Below are positions 11,236-24,608 of a DNA stretch of 64,000 nucleotides, piece by piece. Location of the stretch: NCBI RefSeq assembly GCF_000283155.1, contig NW_004454177.1, forward strand, positions 354,716 to 418,715. The letters are read 5' to 3'. The DNA is from Ceratotherium simum simum (taxonomy: Eukaryota; Chordata; Mammalia; Perissodactyla; Rhinocerotidae). The notes below the pieces were generated by a model. That model did not search any database. It had not been told where the DNA came from and was given only the letters and a program-made list of their open reading frames with translations. Positions within the stretch are counted from its first letter, which is position 1. Every line of letters starts with the position of its first letter. A program made the position numbers and the translations under genes.

Positions 11236-12329
11236 ATAAAATGGAGGAGAAAGTAACTAAGTTGTTTCTTACATCTATCAATTCCAAGTCTCCTCAGCAT
11301 TTTCAGCTTGGAGAAGAGAGAAAATGATATATATCATGATATATATCAGAGATGTTTTAGGAAAAGCAAAAATGATATATATCAGAGATGTTTTAGGAAA
11401 AGCAAAACAAAAAAAAAAAAAAATGGGTTATGGGAAACCAGAAAAAGAGAGGGAAGGGAACAAGCAATTTAGTCTCTACCCCTGGAACTGAATAAGACAA
11501 AAGAACAGGTATTTTGCTCTTTCCTTTCTCATCAAAAAACTTTCATACAGATTTATTCAGTCAGAATTTCAGTGAGAAATACCCTCTATTGTTTCCCTAT
11601 GTTGAAACTAAAACTTGGTATCTGTTATCATCACACAATTTCTAGACTAAAAATAATCCCTGGGATTTCTTGATAAGGAGATCAACCCCTTTCTAGGATG
11701 AAGAAAGTGTCCAATTCCCTTCTCTAGTAGCTAAGAGGAGGAATAATGAGGGTATGTATGGGCTAACACAGGCATCTGCATTAGCATCAGAATAGGTCTG
11801 CATTCTGTAAACGCAGTGCAGGGTCCTGCGACCTTTGCCAGACATATTTCCATCTAGACTTTCTCTCTTCTTGCCTAAGAGAATTACCTCTATAGCACAC
11901 ACAACAGTGTATATAGTGGCATAAAAATGACAGTAATTTAAAGTGATTCATGCACGGTAGTGTCATCGGAAAACCATGTTTCACAGACCTCTCTCACACA
12001 GTTCTAATCATCATTTCAGCCAATCTTTATCCTATCAATTCAGTTCCAAAATCTTTATTGTTGCCTAAATCTGTTCAGACATGAATCTAGCTTGTCAGTG
12101 CCCCAAGAGGGCCATCTGCCGCGCAATATGGGACATTTCACCGTGATTCAGAGGCCAATCTCCGGGGCAGAATTCAAAATCAAGAATATTACTACTGCAA
12201 AAGAAAGTCATTGCCCTTTCAAAATCAGAAATCAGGAGACCTCTGGGCACTTTTGTTTTCCCCATGTCATGACCAACTCCTTCTAAAAAAGAATTCCTAT
12301 GATTGCTAACAGTTTTTAGATGTAACAAG
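11236..12329. other. Stretch without a recognised gene
   Basis: Between the L1 tail and an MIR-like repeat. It contains a short tandem duplication (about 11332-11406) and a poly(A) run after it. Open frames of 60-80 codons on both strands resemble nothing known. Confidence 0.5.
11332..11406. repeat. Two-copy tandem repeat, unit about 38 bases
   Basis: The segment 'tgatatatatcagagatgtt' followed by 'ttaggaaaagcaaaa' occurs twice head to tail with essentially no differences, preceded by an extra palindromic 'tgatatatatca'. The identity suggests a recent local duplication. Confidence 0.75.
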
Positions 12330-12475
12330 AATCCTTAAAGATGATTGAGTCAAACCTCTTCATTTTACAAATGTTGGAAACCAAGATTATAGAGGCAAAC
12401 TGTATTGTTCAGAGCCACATAGATTATAATTTGTGGAACTACTGTTAGAACTCTGGTACTCTTCTGATTCCTAAT
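12330..12475 (-). mobile_element. MIR-like SINE fragment
   Basis: Carries diverged MIR core words in reverse orientation: 'cctcttcattttacaaatgt', 'gaaaccaagattatagaggc' and 'cagagccacatagatt' correspond to the MIR 'cattttacagatgaggaaactgag...' segment. Old and eroded. Confidence 0.6.
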
Positions 12476-12602
12476 TAAGTGTTTTTGCACTTTACTATAT
12501 GGGGAAAAGAGATTTCTACTCTTTTCTACTTCCTCATCTGAAACCACTATGAAAGATCACTATCATTAATACATTCTTCCAAAATAAGAATAGTAATATC
12601 TG

Positions 12603-12632
12603 CGGATACACACATACACATACACACATACA
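12603..12632. repeat. (CA)n-rich microsatellite
   Basis: Imperfect 'acacacatacacatacacac' run. Confidence 0.7.
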
Positions 12633-12774
12633 TTGCCACAAAAGGATATTCTTTTTTTCTTGTTTTTAGTTCTCATATTACTTTTCAACTAATGGTTGCT
12701 TTTTTGCGGGTGGGGGTGGGGGTTATTGAGGTAAATTGGTTTATAACATTATATATTGGATATACTCCTTATAA

Positions 12775-13240
12775 ACAGAAGTCCAACTATGAGGAATCTA
12801 AAAAAAAATCTTTAAAAAAAACCCCCAAAACAAAAAAAACAAACTCGTAGAAAAAGAGATCGGACTTACGGTTATCAGAGATAGAGGGTGGGGGAGGAGG
12901 AATCGGAAGAAAGTGGTCAAAGGTACAAACTTCCATTTGCAAGATAAATTTGTACTAGGGATGTAACGTACAACATGATGGCTACAGCTAACTCCACTGT
13001 ATGATATACACGAGAGCTATTGAGAGTAAATCCTGAGAGTTCTCATCACAAGGAGAAATTTTTTTTCCTTTCTTCTTTCCTTTCTTTTTATTGTATCTAC
13101 TTAAGAAGATGGATGCTAGCTGAACCTATTGTGATAATCATTTCACAATATATGTAAATCAAATCATCATGCTGTATGCCTTAAACTTATTCAATGATAT
13201 ATTCAATTATTTCTCAGTAAAACTAGAAAAAAGGAAATCT
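12775..13240 (+). mobile_element. Old L1M 3' end
   Basis: Diagnostic ancient L1 3' UTR words: 'ggtcaaaggtacaaacttcc', 'gtaacgtacaacatgatggc', 'gagagttctcatcacaagga' and 'gtgataatcatttcacaata', ending with 'ctcagtaaaactag'. Confidence 0.82.
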
Positions 13241-15549
13241 TTGTGGAGCCATAATTAAGTATTCTAGAAATTGAAAAGCCTATACAAATAAAAATTATTA
13301 AAAATATAGGTATTGTTTTTACTTGGAACTTTTTCCACCTAACAACAACATTCTAAAATCTTCAGCCAACAAATATTTCAACAACTAAACAAAGTAAAAA
13401 AAATAAGTAACTAAATGTCATTTTCTGTATAATTAAATAAATTTATTTATGACTTCGTTTTGTTCCAAAACAAAAGGTAGTTTTTCATGTATGTGGATAT
13501 ACTAACTGTGTCACAAACTAGATTGGTGGTCTAAGATGCCTGCTTCATGAAGGTAGTTAAATAGACATCAGAGACGAGGTGAAGTAGAGTGGGTTCCTCC
13601 AGGAGGAAGCAAAATGACCTTTTAAATTTGGGTATTTAATTCCATTTTTCTGTGTGATGCAAAATCTACTCTGGATAAAACTTAAATCAGTTTATTAGGT
13701 GGAGAGGCAGGACCTGAGGAATGAGTGTTATATAGGAAGCTACAACAGGGAGAATGAAATGGTACCAGAATTATTTTATGCCTTGAAATGTTTGATAATA
13801 TTTCTGCAAGATTTTCATTAGCAAATAATCCATTTCTCCTTTCCTCTTATTCAAATCCAGTGATGTATGTCATCCTGTCACAATGGGGAAATATTCCATC
13901 CCTCTCACTTCTTCTCTAGATTTATCACACATGACTAGAAAATATGTCCAATATATTATTCCTTTTTGCATTAATATTGTCAGGATGGCTTTGTGATTTT
14001 AAATCATATCTGGATAGCAGTCTCCAAATTAGCCTTTACTGATTTCCCATAAGGTGTCTCTAAAAAGTCAGAAACAAAGATCCCTAGGAAGACCAAAATA
14101 TACTAGCGATATCCAGATTATTTCAGAATTTGGAAGAATATCTTCCAAATATAAAATTTATGGAGCTAAACTGTGAATCACAATCAGTAGCTGACCAACG
14201 CAATCTTCCAGAAACAGTAATCTTGCCACTCGATAGGTGGGCATCAGGATGTTACAGGGACCACAGCTAATAAGTGTTAAATTAAAGATAAGGTAAAAAT
14301 ATCACGTGTTTTCTGCAACTAGGGTATCGTTGTGTTTATTATACATTGGTTGTTAATCCCAAATGTTTTCATTTTGCAATCTAATTTTGAAATGAAAGTC
14401 TTTGCTAGTCTTTAAGAAATTTCTAAACATATCGGGGAATTTTCAAACATCCCAGAGCCATCTCTTTGCCCATATGAACTGATAATAAGTTTAGATTGAG
14501 CTTTTCCAATCTATACCTAGCTCTTAAAACTTGACCTAGGAATGCCTGCACCCACTCTCAGTGCACTGTGGTGAGCTGACTTGTAAGAAAAAAATCCTGG
14601 AATTTATTTGTGTTTTGATTTTATCTTGACCTGCTGTTCAAATGTTCTTATCTTTTTAACTTTTTTTTTTTTGTTAACCAGATGTCTTTCAACAATTTGT
14701 TATGTGAATCAGGTCTTAGAATCTCAGGAGCCAATTTAATCTTTCTATGTCTTAATGAAATCGACTCAACTTTCTATTCTTTCTGTCTACTTTCATTCCA
14801 TATTTTTTTCTTCATCTTTAAGTAAAATACTCTTTTTTCCAAAGCTAATGGATCTAGAAAGGGAAGGAGAATTATAGAGTCCCAAAATCTGATTTTGTTT
14901 ATCCTGGAAAGATTGAGTCAGAAAGTCAGACACTGAGATTGAGTTGTTTATACTTCCTTCCCTTCTGCCCTTTATCTTTCCCTTATTTCAGGATAACCAC
15001 TCATCTCTCTGGCCTATATGCCTGGTATCCACAGCTCATTTCCTATGCCATGATCTCTGACTCACATTTCCTTTCTCTTCCTGCAGAACATTGTATGATT
15101 CTCGTCTACCCTACTTCCAAATCAAAGTAGACTCCCTGGCATTTAGCTAATTTCTTTAGCATATAGTCTCATCACCCAGGATATCTGAGTTAGGAGCAAA
15201 GAACTGGGAAAAGCCACTCACTGAAACCTCAGACGGTAACTATGACACAGAGCTGAATGTGTGCATGGGAACCAATGAGTCTAGACCTAGACCTTGAAAC
15301 ACAACCTTGGAGTTGGGAGAATGTGGCCAGACACAGATTTGGTTATTCACACTATTGCATGTAACGTCTAAGGCTTGGTCTGTTAACTGGAAGAAACGTC
15401 TGAATGTATGTGTTGTTTAATTATACTTAGTAAGCAATTCAATTTATTAAGGCCAACATTATTACTGATTACTGGACCTGAAAAAATGTAAAGTGAGAAA
15501 ATAAAGTTGGACCATTATGTAAAGATATAAGTGATTCAATTTATTTCGA
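13241..15549. other. AT-rich stretch, no gene recognised
   Basis: About 2.3 kb of unique-looking AT-rich DNA. The longest open frame is 63 codons (14939-15130) and has no recognisable domain. No clear repeat. Confidence 0.5.
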
Positions 15550-15660
15550 AAATATATTTAGCTCCTCCTATGTTCCAAGTACTGTGGTAGATACCTGAGA
15601 TATAGTCTCAGCCCACAGGGAGTTCACCATATAGTGTTTGTGTGAGTGTGAACTGGAGAG
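15550..15660. mobile_element. Possible L2-type LINE fragment
   Basis: 'agctcctcctatgttccaag' followed by 'tactgtggtagatacctgag' and 'cccacagggagttcacc' resembles the widespread '..gcacctactatgtgccaggcactgtgctagg..' repeat that I associate with L2. Very diverged; the family is tentative. Confidence 0.4.
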
Positions 15661-15849
15661 AATTAGTTACATTAACAAATTTCAAATCACTATTTTAAGT
15701 TTAACAATAATTACACACTAGAAACAGTGATAGCACAAGGCAAGGAGAAATCAATGCAGCTGGGCTGGATTAGGAAGAGTTTCTCAGAATAGAAGATAAT
15801 TGAGCTACACTGGTAAGAATGGGAATGATAAAAAGTCGTGTCCTTTTGA

Positions 15850-16030
15850 AAATCTACCATGGTCCTGATATTGTGTAAGACGCTTTGTGCAAATTATCTT
15901 ATTGAATTCTTACAACAATCAGAAAGCTATTAATTATTATGCTAATTTTACAGATGATAAAACTGACACAGAGTGATGAGGTCAGAATCTAAAGCCACAA
16001 TATCTGTTCTCCAAATTCTATATGATTGTG
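15850..16030 (-). mobile_element. MIR SINE
   Basis: Reverse-oriented MIR: 'gacgctttgtgcaaattatc', 'ttattgaattcttacaacaa' and 'attttacagatgataaaact' then 'gacacagagtgatgaggtca', in the order expected for the MIR core and 5' half. Confidence 0.8.
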
Positions 16031-19000
16031 CCACTATATCTGTAGCATGAGAGCTTAAAAGGGGAAATGAAGGATGCTTATGGAAAGATATAGAGATACA
16101 AATCATAAGATAGCTCTTTTAGAGTTTTAGTATTGTGAAATAGCTGAAGTGTGGATGTGTGTAAAAGGAGTCATTATGCTTGAGAGTAGACAAAAGGACA
16201 GGAGGTTGATATACTAAGGGGATTGAACATTCAACCTTAGGGCGGATTTTCTTTGTGATGAGTTTACAAATAGCTAGCAGAAAGCATGCTCTAGAAAGAT
16301 ATTAGGCTGAAGGCATTGAGGGTGATGGGAGTAGGCACCAACAAACCTATGCTGAATACAATAGAAAGTAGAAGAACAAGAGCTAAATATTCAAAGATGA
16401 ATACAGAAAAAATAAAACCAGGAGAAAAGAGTGGGAAAAAATTTATGGACAGGAGATTTCAATGCGGTGGAAGAGAAAGTCGAGTGGGAGAATGGATTTA
16501 CAGATCTGGAAGACAAGGAGGTTATAGTCAAAGTGGGCTATTCAAGTTTGAAAGTTCAGAAGTGGGGCAGGAAAGGGTGAAAGCACGTTCCAAAAAATGG
16601 CCCCAGGTTGGGATTCGGGAGTAAAGTAGAGATAAGGGCATGTGCATGACAGATTTGAGGATAGGGTGATTAATGATACATCACTGAAGACTTTAAAATC
16701 ACCTAAGATTGGAGTAGACTTGGGTTGGAGAAAGAATGTTCTCTTGATACCAAAGGTTTTAGTGAACATTTAGGCATGATCGTGAGAATAGCTGATGATA
16801 AGGGACAAGTATAGAAGAGCTGTTTGGAATTCTACAAAAGAAAAAATTTTGCAGAAGAGTAAGAGAATTAAAGAAGTTCAAACCTGAATCTCTATGGGTA
16901 GGCTTTGGACAACAAATTTACATTTTTCTGTTGTTAGTTACAAAATTTAAAAATTGGTAAACCTTACATAAACGTCTGCATTTCCAGGTTATCTGAAAAA
17001 TCAGAGACACTATCAACAATTAACTTGCTTATCAATATGTCAACTAACACACCTAGTTTTTGCTAGATATGGAATTTTCAGATGAAACAAATACAAATTC
17101 TGCTGAAAGAAAGAACTTTCAGTTGACAGGAAGTGTAACATTCTAAAGAAAGTAAGGATGTGCAAGTCTTTGTTTACAATAAAATGTAAGGAGAGTTATA
17201 TTTATCAGTCTAAAGTATGCTATTCCATCATAACAAGTAAACCCAAAATTTCAGTGGATAAACATAAAAAAGATTTATTTCTTTGTCATAAAAAGTGCTA
17301 GATGAGATAGGAAACTCCCTCAATGGCTTCCAGAATCCTCATGTCAGGGAGAGAGGAGAGGCAGGTCACTTAGATGTTTTTTATAAGCTATTCCTGAGAG
17401 TGGTTTGCATCTCTTAAGCCCACATCTCATTTGTCAAAACCCAGTAAATGGCTCCAACACAACAATCAAGGAGTAAGAAATACCCTCTTCTTTTGCACCT
17501 AGGAAAATAAAATAAAACAGAGTTTTGTGTACATGTAGTACTGTCTTTGTCCTAAGAGTTCTTGCAGAAGAAAAAAGGAAGGATTAAGAAAGAGGTCATT
17601 AGTGCAATAGATTATCATTATGGAGGAAACATAGAGCAGTTTGAATATGTGAGCATGGGAGAAGGTACAGAGCTTACGGATAAAGTTAGGGGAGGGCTTG
17701 CACTTATGGTGGTGATTGAGAACAACTAGCAGGAGAGTCATGCTAGGATTAAAGGGACCTAAGGCTTTATGCAGATGCAAATAAGTGATATTGGAGCCTT
17801 GGTACAACTAAGAGAAAATAGTCTGATCTATGATGGACTGAGGTTAATAGAAGCTAAAACTTCAGGAGTGTCAAAGTCCAGGTGATTCCCAAAAGTAGAA
17901 ATCTTTCCTTTCATGCATAAATACTATAAGGTTTCAAATACTATTGACTTTAAGAAACATTTGCTTTTATATTCAGCAACTGGTTTTGGTTAGGAATTTT
18001 TAAAAAGGAGGAAAATAAGAATTCTTTTAATACAGTTGCTAAAGAGTGACAAATAGTTGACATTTTTATTTAGCTCATAAAATGAGACTCAGAAATTTAG
18101 AGAGGGTAAGTAATCTCTCTTCCTCCTCCAATGTCATTTTAATCAAAATAGATCAACCATTTATAGTGAGTTTAATTTTATTTATTGTGCTTAATTCACT
18201 GACATGCAAAAATGCAACCTAAATACAAATAATGCAAAAATATTTTATTAAAGAAAGAGATTAGTGGGTTTTCATTCATTTTCTTTAAATGAAACTGTAT
18301 ATATGAAGGATCTGGTAATGAGCTCAGGAAAGCTACTCACTAAATGTTAACAATAACAAGCATTCTACTCTCTGGTATAGAAAATTTCAAGTTCCTTACC
18401 AAAGCCAATAGGGAATAAGTGCATGAAGAGCAAGTACATTTTATAATAACATATTTCAATTTGGGGAGGTTATGAGCTGATCTGACGGCATACTATCCAC
18501 ATCTTATACAATATCTCCTAATTAAAATGCCCATAAGAATGTTCAAAACTTAGAATCATGCCAGAAAACAACGTATAAATTAATTCTGAAAAAGATATCT
18601 CAGAATCGGGGGAAATTTTCCAATGATAGGAATACAGATGAGAATGATTTCAAGCAGGGAAAGAGAGTGAAAGAGAGAGGAAGTCATAACTTAAGCATCA
18701 ATTGACCTCTACTCAACAATGCAGGTTAAGGAAGAAGAAAGAATAAGGAAGAGATACTCCATTGCTTACTCCCAGTTCCATCACCCTCTCACACCTGTTT
18801 ATGCCATCCTCCCATAGACACTCTTCTCCATCAGTGTTCCCTTTTACAGCTCTTTGAGATGGCAATTTCTAATATGCAACGTAGCTGGATAGCTGGAGAT
18901 AGAGGGAGAAAGGAGGTGATTCCTTGCATATATAAGACAAATAAAAAGAAAACATCTGTAAATAATGTATTGTAGGTAGTAAAAGTAAGAAAAACAGGGT

Positions 19001-19819
19001 CTCTAGTAACAGGAAAACAGGAGTCATGGAAATAACAGGTCTAGATAAAGAAGGAGGTGGTTAAGATAAAAAAGATAAGAATATTCATTTAGAAATCAAG
19101 CAGTAAAATTTAAAGACTTTCTTTTTCTCTTCAATTACATTGTGAGGTTAATGATTTCTATGCCCCAAATTATATATTATCATAATTTAGGATACTAAAA
19201 TCATTAAATATATAAGTATCAGGAAATATGAAAGCAAAAACAAATTGTGAAGTTTTTGAAAAGTCTAATTATAAAGCTTAACTGGTTTTAAAATTTTGTA
19301 CATTGCAAGTCTGTTTTCAATCTTGTGTATATGGACGATGACACAACCTGATTATATGTTAGAATATAAAAATATTTTTAATCAATTCCAAAATGTAAAA
19401 CATATCATCCATATTTTCTAGCAACTAAGGTATAAAATAATTTAAAGAAACAAAGTTTTAAAAAATCCAAAATTCTTTATAATTAACCATGTGGGTGAAA
19501 ATATAACAAATGTACTTACAATTTTATGCAAAGCAAAAGAAAAGACCCAAGTTAAAACAAAAGACAATTATCAATGATGTTGGGAGGAATGAACAACAAA
19601 GATACAACCAGATGTCTTTCACCTCAAAACAAAATGCCAAGAAAATTGATAAATGAATCAAAAGTTTTTCTTTCAGGAAATAATTGAATAAAAGGCAAAC
19701 TTTTGGCAAATCTAATTATGTATAAAGGGAGAAAGTGTGAAAAAATACAGTGAGAATACAAATATTATAACCGACACAAAGAAAAAAGTTAATGAAGTTA
19801 TTCTTATAAACCTGAAAGC
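16031..19819. other. Mostly unique AT-rich stretch
   Basis: No gene recognised; open frames are about 100 codons at most, with no domain. 17210-17470 ('aaacccaaaatttcagtgga', 'agatttatttctttgtcat') looks like a dispersed repeat whose family I cannot name. 18060-18125 has a faint MIR-like word. GA-rich patch at 18655-18690. Confidence 0.45.
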
Positions 19820-19985
19820 CCAAATTAATTCCCTGAGTGTGCTTGTTAAAAATATGGATTTCTGGCCCTCTCTTCAGACTTCATCAATCCGAATCTCTGG
19901 AGGATGGCACACTGGAAACTGCATTTTTAAATTCCTACAGACACAAGATGATTTAAAGTAAACTAAAGTGTGAAAGTCACTGATC
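19820..19985. mobile_element. MER5-like hAT DNA transposon remnant
   Basis: 'gtgcttgttaaaaatatgga', 'caatccgaatctctggagga', 'aaactgcatttttaaattcc' and a terminal 'gtgaaagtcactgatc' follow the order of MER5A/MER5B, a nonautonomous Charlie-type hAT element. Diverged; no clear target-site duplication. Confidence 0.6.
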
Positions 19986-20128
19986 TAGATAAAATAAAAA
20001 TTTTTATTAGGAAAGTATTCATCACACCAGCAACAACAACAACAAAAAATAGAAAATCTAAATTAATTAATGGTCATGAAAAACTGAAAAGCATTTTCCA
20101 AGAATTACTTATAAAAATCACATTACAG

Positions 20129-20374
20129 GGGCCGGCCCAGTGGCACAAGTGGTTAAGTGCGCACGCTCCACTGTGGCGGCATGGGGTTCGCTGGTTTGGA
20201 TCCTGGGCACGCACTGACACACAGCATGTCAAGCCATGCTGTGGCGGTGTCCTATATAAAGTAAAGGAAGATAGGCATGAGTGTTAGCCCAGGGCCACTC
20301 ATCCTCAGCAAAAAAAAAAAAAAGAGGATGATTGTCAGATGTTAGCTCAGGGCCAATCTTTCTCATCAGAAAAA
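20129..20374 (+). mobile_element. ERE-type SINE with perfect target-site duplication
   Basis: Opens GGGGCCGGCCCAGTGGC with tRNA-like A-box ('ggcacaagtggttaagtg') and B-box-like sequence, ends in A-rich tails. The 16-base duplication aaaaatcacattacag is identical at 20113-20128 and 20375-20390, so this is a comparatively young insertion. Confidence 0.95.
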
Positions 20375-20639
20375 AAAAATCACATTACAGCTAGGCAACC
20401 TTATAGACTATTTCAAGAAATGGATAATCCTCCTGTGTTCTCTTTTCTAGAGTATACAGAATTTAATCAGTAGATTTTATAAAGGTATCAAAACGAGACT
20501 AAATGTTAATTTCAAAAGCATGACACCGTATCCATAATTAAAATGGATGTGAATCTCTGAATAAAGTTCAAGTAAGTGAAAATTCAAGGAAATTCTAACA
20601 AGCCCAATCTCAAGGACTTTTTATTTTGTTCTAGGAATC

Positions 20640-21475
20640 CACAGATAGACTAATAATGGGAATGAATTAAAATATTAAATAATAACACAAGAGGTTGGCT
20701 ATTATGAAGATAAACAGAAATTAAATTCCCACCTTGTAGCCAAGTAAATTACAGGTACATTAATGATTTTATTAAAAATAAAAACCCTAGAACTCATTGT
20801 TAAATATTTATAAGAAAGGAGTTATAAGAATTTCTAAGTTTACATATATTAGGGAAAAAAAAAAAGAAAAAAGATTGATAAATTAGATTACATAAAAAAT
20901 AAAGACTGCTGTACATAAAATACTTCAAATGAAAGCGAAAGATAAATAACAAAATCAACAAAAATGTAACATATGAGAAGTTAATATTCTAAATTTATGA
21001 AGAACACAAAATGATAAGAAAATTTCCTAGATCCCACTAAACATCAATAAAGAAGGATGAGTGATTTTGCAGTAAAGATATTCATTTTAATATATAAAAG
21101 TATACTGCCTCACTTGATATAAAAATGAACATTCCAACAATAAGTTACTAATTTAACAAAATATGACAGTATTTTACATAACTAAGGGAAAAATATTTTT
21201 AGGGGTGGTTATAGACATTTCTGTAAAGTATTGGCAGGGTGCAGAAAACAAACAAATAAAAAAGCTCATGTTCTTTAACTCAGTAATACCACAGGTAAAA
21301 ACACATAAAAAACGTGGGAAAAACTTTAAGTACAAAGATGTTCACTGTAGGGTAATAGCTAAAGGAGAAAAGTGAATCAAAATATAAGCTTAGTAATACA
21401 GGAATCATTATGATGACTATATTAATAGATAAAATGGAATATCACACAGCCTTTAAAAATATGTCCATTAATGTT
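20640..21475 (+). mobile_element. Old L1M fragment, ORF2 3' region
   Basis: Weak but ordered similarity to the end of L1 ORF2: 'attagattacataaaaaata', 'aaagactgctgtacataaaa', 'ttaagtacaaagatgttcac', 'ggaatatcacacagccttta'. Too decayed to give reading frames. Confidence 0.6.
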
Positions 21476-22232
21476 TTATGGTGAGGAGGGATTTCTGTCA
21501 TGACAGCTTGAGGAGCTCTGTGGACTTCCTCTTTGGTAAAAAATCATAATAAAGAACAATTTAAAGTCTCTGGAAGTGGTCCTTATATAGCTAATAAAAA
21601 GAAACATTTATTCAGAAAAAATGAACTATATTTTGATAATAACAGAAACAGTCCATGGTATGTGAACTGAGATCTGCTCCTTCCCATCCCTGTTCAACCT
21701 AGTTAGATGGAAACTCTACTCCAGATGGGTACAGCCAAGAACACAGGGTTTCCTTTCTCCCCAGCTCCCAGTCAGAGAGTGTCTTCCTGGGAGGGGCAGG
21801 ATGTCGGCATTTCTTATCCTGTCCCCAGCTATGTGTTGCTGAGGCTAAGTTCCAGATTAGTATGGCCAAATGCAGGGGCTCCCATATTCGGCTCAGTTCC
21901 CATTTATGAGGCAGAGGCTTTACCTTGGGTGCAGCATCGCTTAGAATATTGGGATCCTGGCTAACCTTGCCCCATCTCATAAGGTGATGGTTCCACACCA
22001 TGAGGGGCAAGCTGAAATGATATGAGGATATTTCCCATTCCCCATTTCCACTAAGTGCTCAGCTTCTAAAGTAGGGTGTCCAAAGAGAGAAGCATACCAT
22101 TATCTTCATTCCCAGCTCCAGAGCCCTGGCTCAGATATTATATCTGGGGGAGGAAGCAGACAACTTGGAGAAAGACAGCTGAAAGGAGCCTGGCTGGGGT
22201 CAGAACAAATCACAAACCCTGACTTCATGAAC

Positions 22233-22240
<8 letters not shown>

Positions 22241-22264
<24 letters not shown>

Positions 22265-22462
22265 CGGTTTTTTTTTTTTTTTTTTTTTTTGCTGAGAAAG
22301 ATTTGCCCTGAGCATGCCAATCTTCCTCTATATTTTGGTATGTGGGCCACCAGCACAGCATGGCCACTAACAGAGTGGTGTAGGTCCACACCCAGGAACT
22401 GAACCCAAGCTATTGAAGCAGAGTGTGCCAAACTTAACCACTAGGCCAATGGGGCTAGCCCA
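22241..22462 (-). mobile_element. ERE-type SINE, antisense
   Basis: Head at the right ('ggggctagcc' on the plus strand), poly(T) and a (CTT)n run at the left. Target-site duplication aactacttctt at 22230-22240 and 22463-22473. The (CTT)n (about 22236-22264) probably grew from the duplicated target sequence or the tail. Confidence 0.9.
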
Positions 22463-23099
22463 AACTACTTCTTAAAAGGACATGAAATATGACTGAGTTA
22501 GTCTACAGAGCAATTTAGGTCCCAGGGAATTGTTGAAAAACAATAAAGCAATCAGCCAGAAATTAGTGAAGTTGAACAGCTGGGTGTGGTCAGGGAAAGA
22601 GACCATCAAAGTATGTACTGCGTTATCTGAGATGCTTGTGGGCATACTCAAGGCTGTAGCTCACTCTGAGGAGCAACATCAGAGGTTTAACATTGCAAGG
22701 GAAAGAGTAAACATCACTAAAATGATTCAGCCAGTCACTAAACAAATAAATAACAATCATGTCCTCTGGAGGGAGGCAGGAATCAGTACTCAATGTTGCT
22801 AAAATATATTGTCTAAAATGTCCAGTTTTCAACAAAAAATTATAAGCATAGAAAGAACAGGAAAGTATGACCCATACACAAGGGGGAAAAAAACAGGCAA
22901 AATAAACTGCTTGTGAAAGCATCAAATGTCAGATTTTAATAGGCAAATACTTCAAAATAGCCATTATAAATATGTTCAAAGAACAAAGGAAACCATGATT
23001 AAAGAAGTAAAGTGTGATGGCAATGTTGAATCAAATAGAGAATATCAATAGATAGAAATTATAAGAAAGATCCAAACGGAAAATCTGTGGTAGAAAAGT

Positions 23100-23780
23100 A
23101 CAATAACTGAAATGAAAAATTTACTGGATGGGCTCAACAGGAGCTGGCAGAAGAAAGAATGAGCAAACTTGAAGATAACTTGATAGAGAGTATGCAAGCA
23201 AAAGGACAGAGAGAAAAAAAGAATGAAGAAAAATGAGCAGAGCCTCAGAGAAATGTGGAACCATCAAGTGCACCAACATACACTTAACAGGAGTTCCAGA
23301 AGAAGCAGAGAGAGAGAAAGGGGCATTAAAAATATTCAAAGAAATAATGGCTAAAAACTTTCTAAATTTATAGAAAAGCAATAAACTAGACATCCAGGAA
23401 GCCCAATGAACTCCAAGTAGGATAAGCACAAAAGATCCACAAACAGACATAATAACAAAAATACCAAAAGCAAAACAGAAGAAAAAAATGTGGAAAGCAT
23501 CTAGAGAAAAATGACACATCACTTATGCAGAAAGCACAGTGAGAAAAATAGCTGACTTCTCATGAGAAACAATGGAGGTAGGAAGGCAGTGGGATAACTA
23601 TTTAAGTGCTCAAAGAAAAAGGAGTTAACTAACATCCTACATACAGAAAAGCCATCTTTCAGAAAAGAATATAAAATAAAGACATTCTCAGAAAAACAAA
23701 AATTGAGAGAATTTGTTTTCAGCAGATGCATCTCACAAGCAATACTAAAGGAAATTCTTCAGGCTGAAAACATGTAAGCC
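23100..23780 (+). pseudogene. L1M ORF1, decayed
   Basis: Recognisable order of ORF1p pieces in shifting frames: a coiled-coil-like leader near 23130-23240, an RRM-like 'TLTGVPEEAERERGALKIFKEIMAKNF'-type segment near 23280-23360 and a C-terminal 'FSEKQKLREFVFSR'-like segment near 23690-23730. Stops occur throughout. No product expected. Confidence 0.7.
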
Positions 23781-24362
23781 CAGATGGTAATCCAAATCCA
23801 CATGAAAAACAAAGAACACTGGTAAAGGTTAAGTATGTAATTATAAAAGACAGTATAAATTCATATTTTGTAATTTCTATGAACTTATTTCAAAAGTATT
23901 ATTGCACATACAACATAGAGAAATGTAATATGTTTGCCAACAACAGCAAAAAGGAAGTGGATGGGAGCAAAGTGGTATTGGGCTAAGGTAATGACTCCAG
24001 ACAGTAATTCAAGTCCACAGGAACAAAGGAAAAGGCCGAAAATAAATAAGAAGTCTATTCTAATAGAAGTTGTAAGTATATACTTGTTTTACTTTCTTCT
24101 CCCAACATCTTTAAAAGGCAAAATTACATAAAGTAATAATTATAACCACTTATTGCTGATTTTGTAACATTTACACATGTAATATATCTAACAAAAATAC
24201 CACAAGAAGGAGAGACAGGAATAGAGCTACCTAGGAGGAGTGTTTCTGTATCACGCTGGAAATAAGCTAGTATAAATCTGAAGCTGATTGTGATAAGTTA
24301 AGATGTAAAACAGTAGGCCCTAAAGCAATCATTAGGTAATGACTCAAAAAAACATAGTGAAA

Positions 24363-24608
24363 GGGGCCTGCCTGGTGGCATAGTGGTTAAGTTCGTGCAC
24401 TCCACTCCAGTGGCCTGGGATTTGCAGGTTCAGATCCTGGGTGCGGACCTACACACCGCTTATCAAGCCATGCTGTGGCAGGCCTCCACATATAAAATAG
24501 AGGAGGATGGGCACAGATGTTAGCTCAGGGCCAAACTTCCTCAGCAAAAAGAGGATTGGCAGCAGATGTTAGCTCAGGGCTAATCTTCCTCACCAAAAAA
24601 TATATATG
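24363..24608 (+). mobile_element. ERE-type SINE
   Basis: Opens 'ggggcctgcctggtggcata', with 'gatgttagctcagggccaaa' and a second 'gatgttagctcagggctaat' before the tail. Imperfect duplication catagtgaaa (24353-24362) and catacagtgaaa (24609-24620). Confidence 0.92.

Noticed and set aside
17210..17470. Dispersed-repeat-like sequence
   Set aside because: It feels familiar as a mammalian repeat, but I cannot assign a family with confidence, so no separate element is listed.
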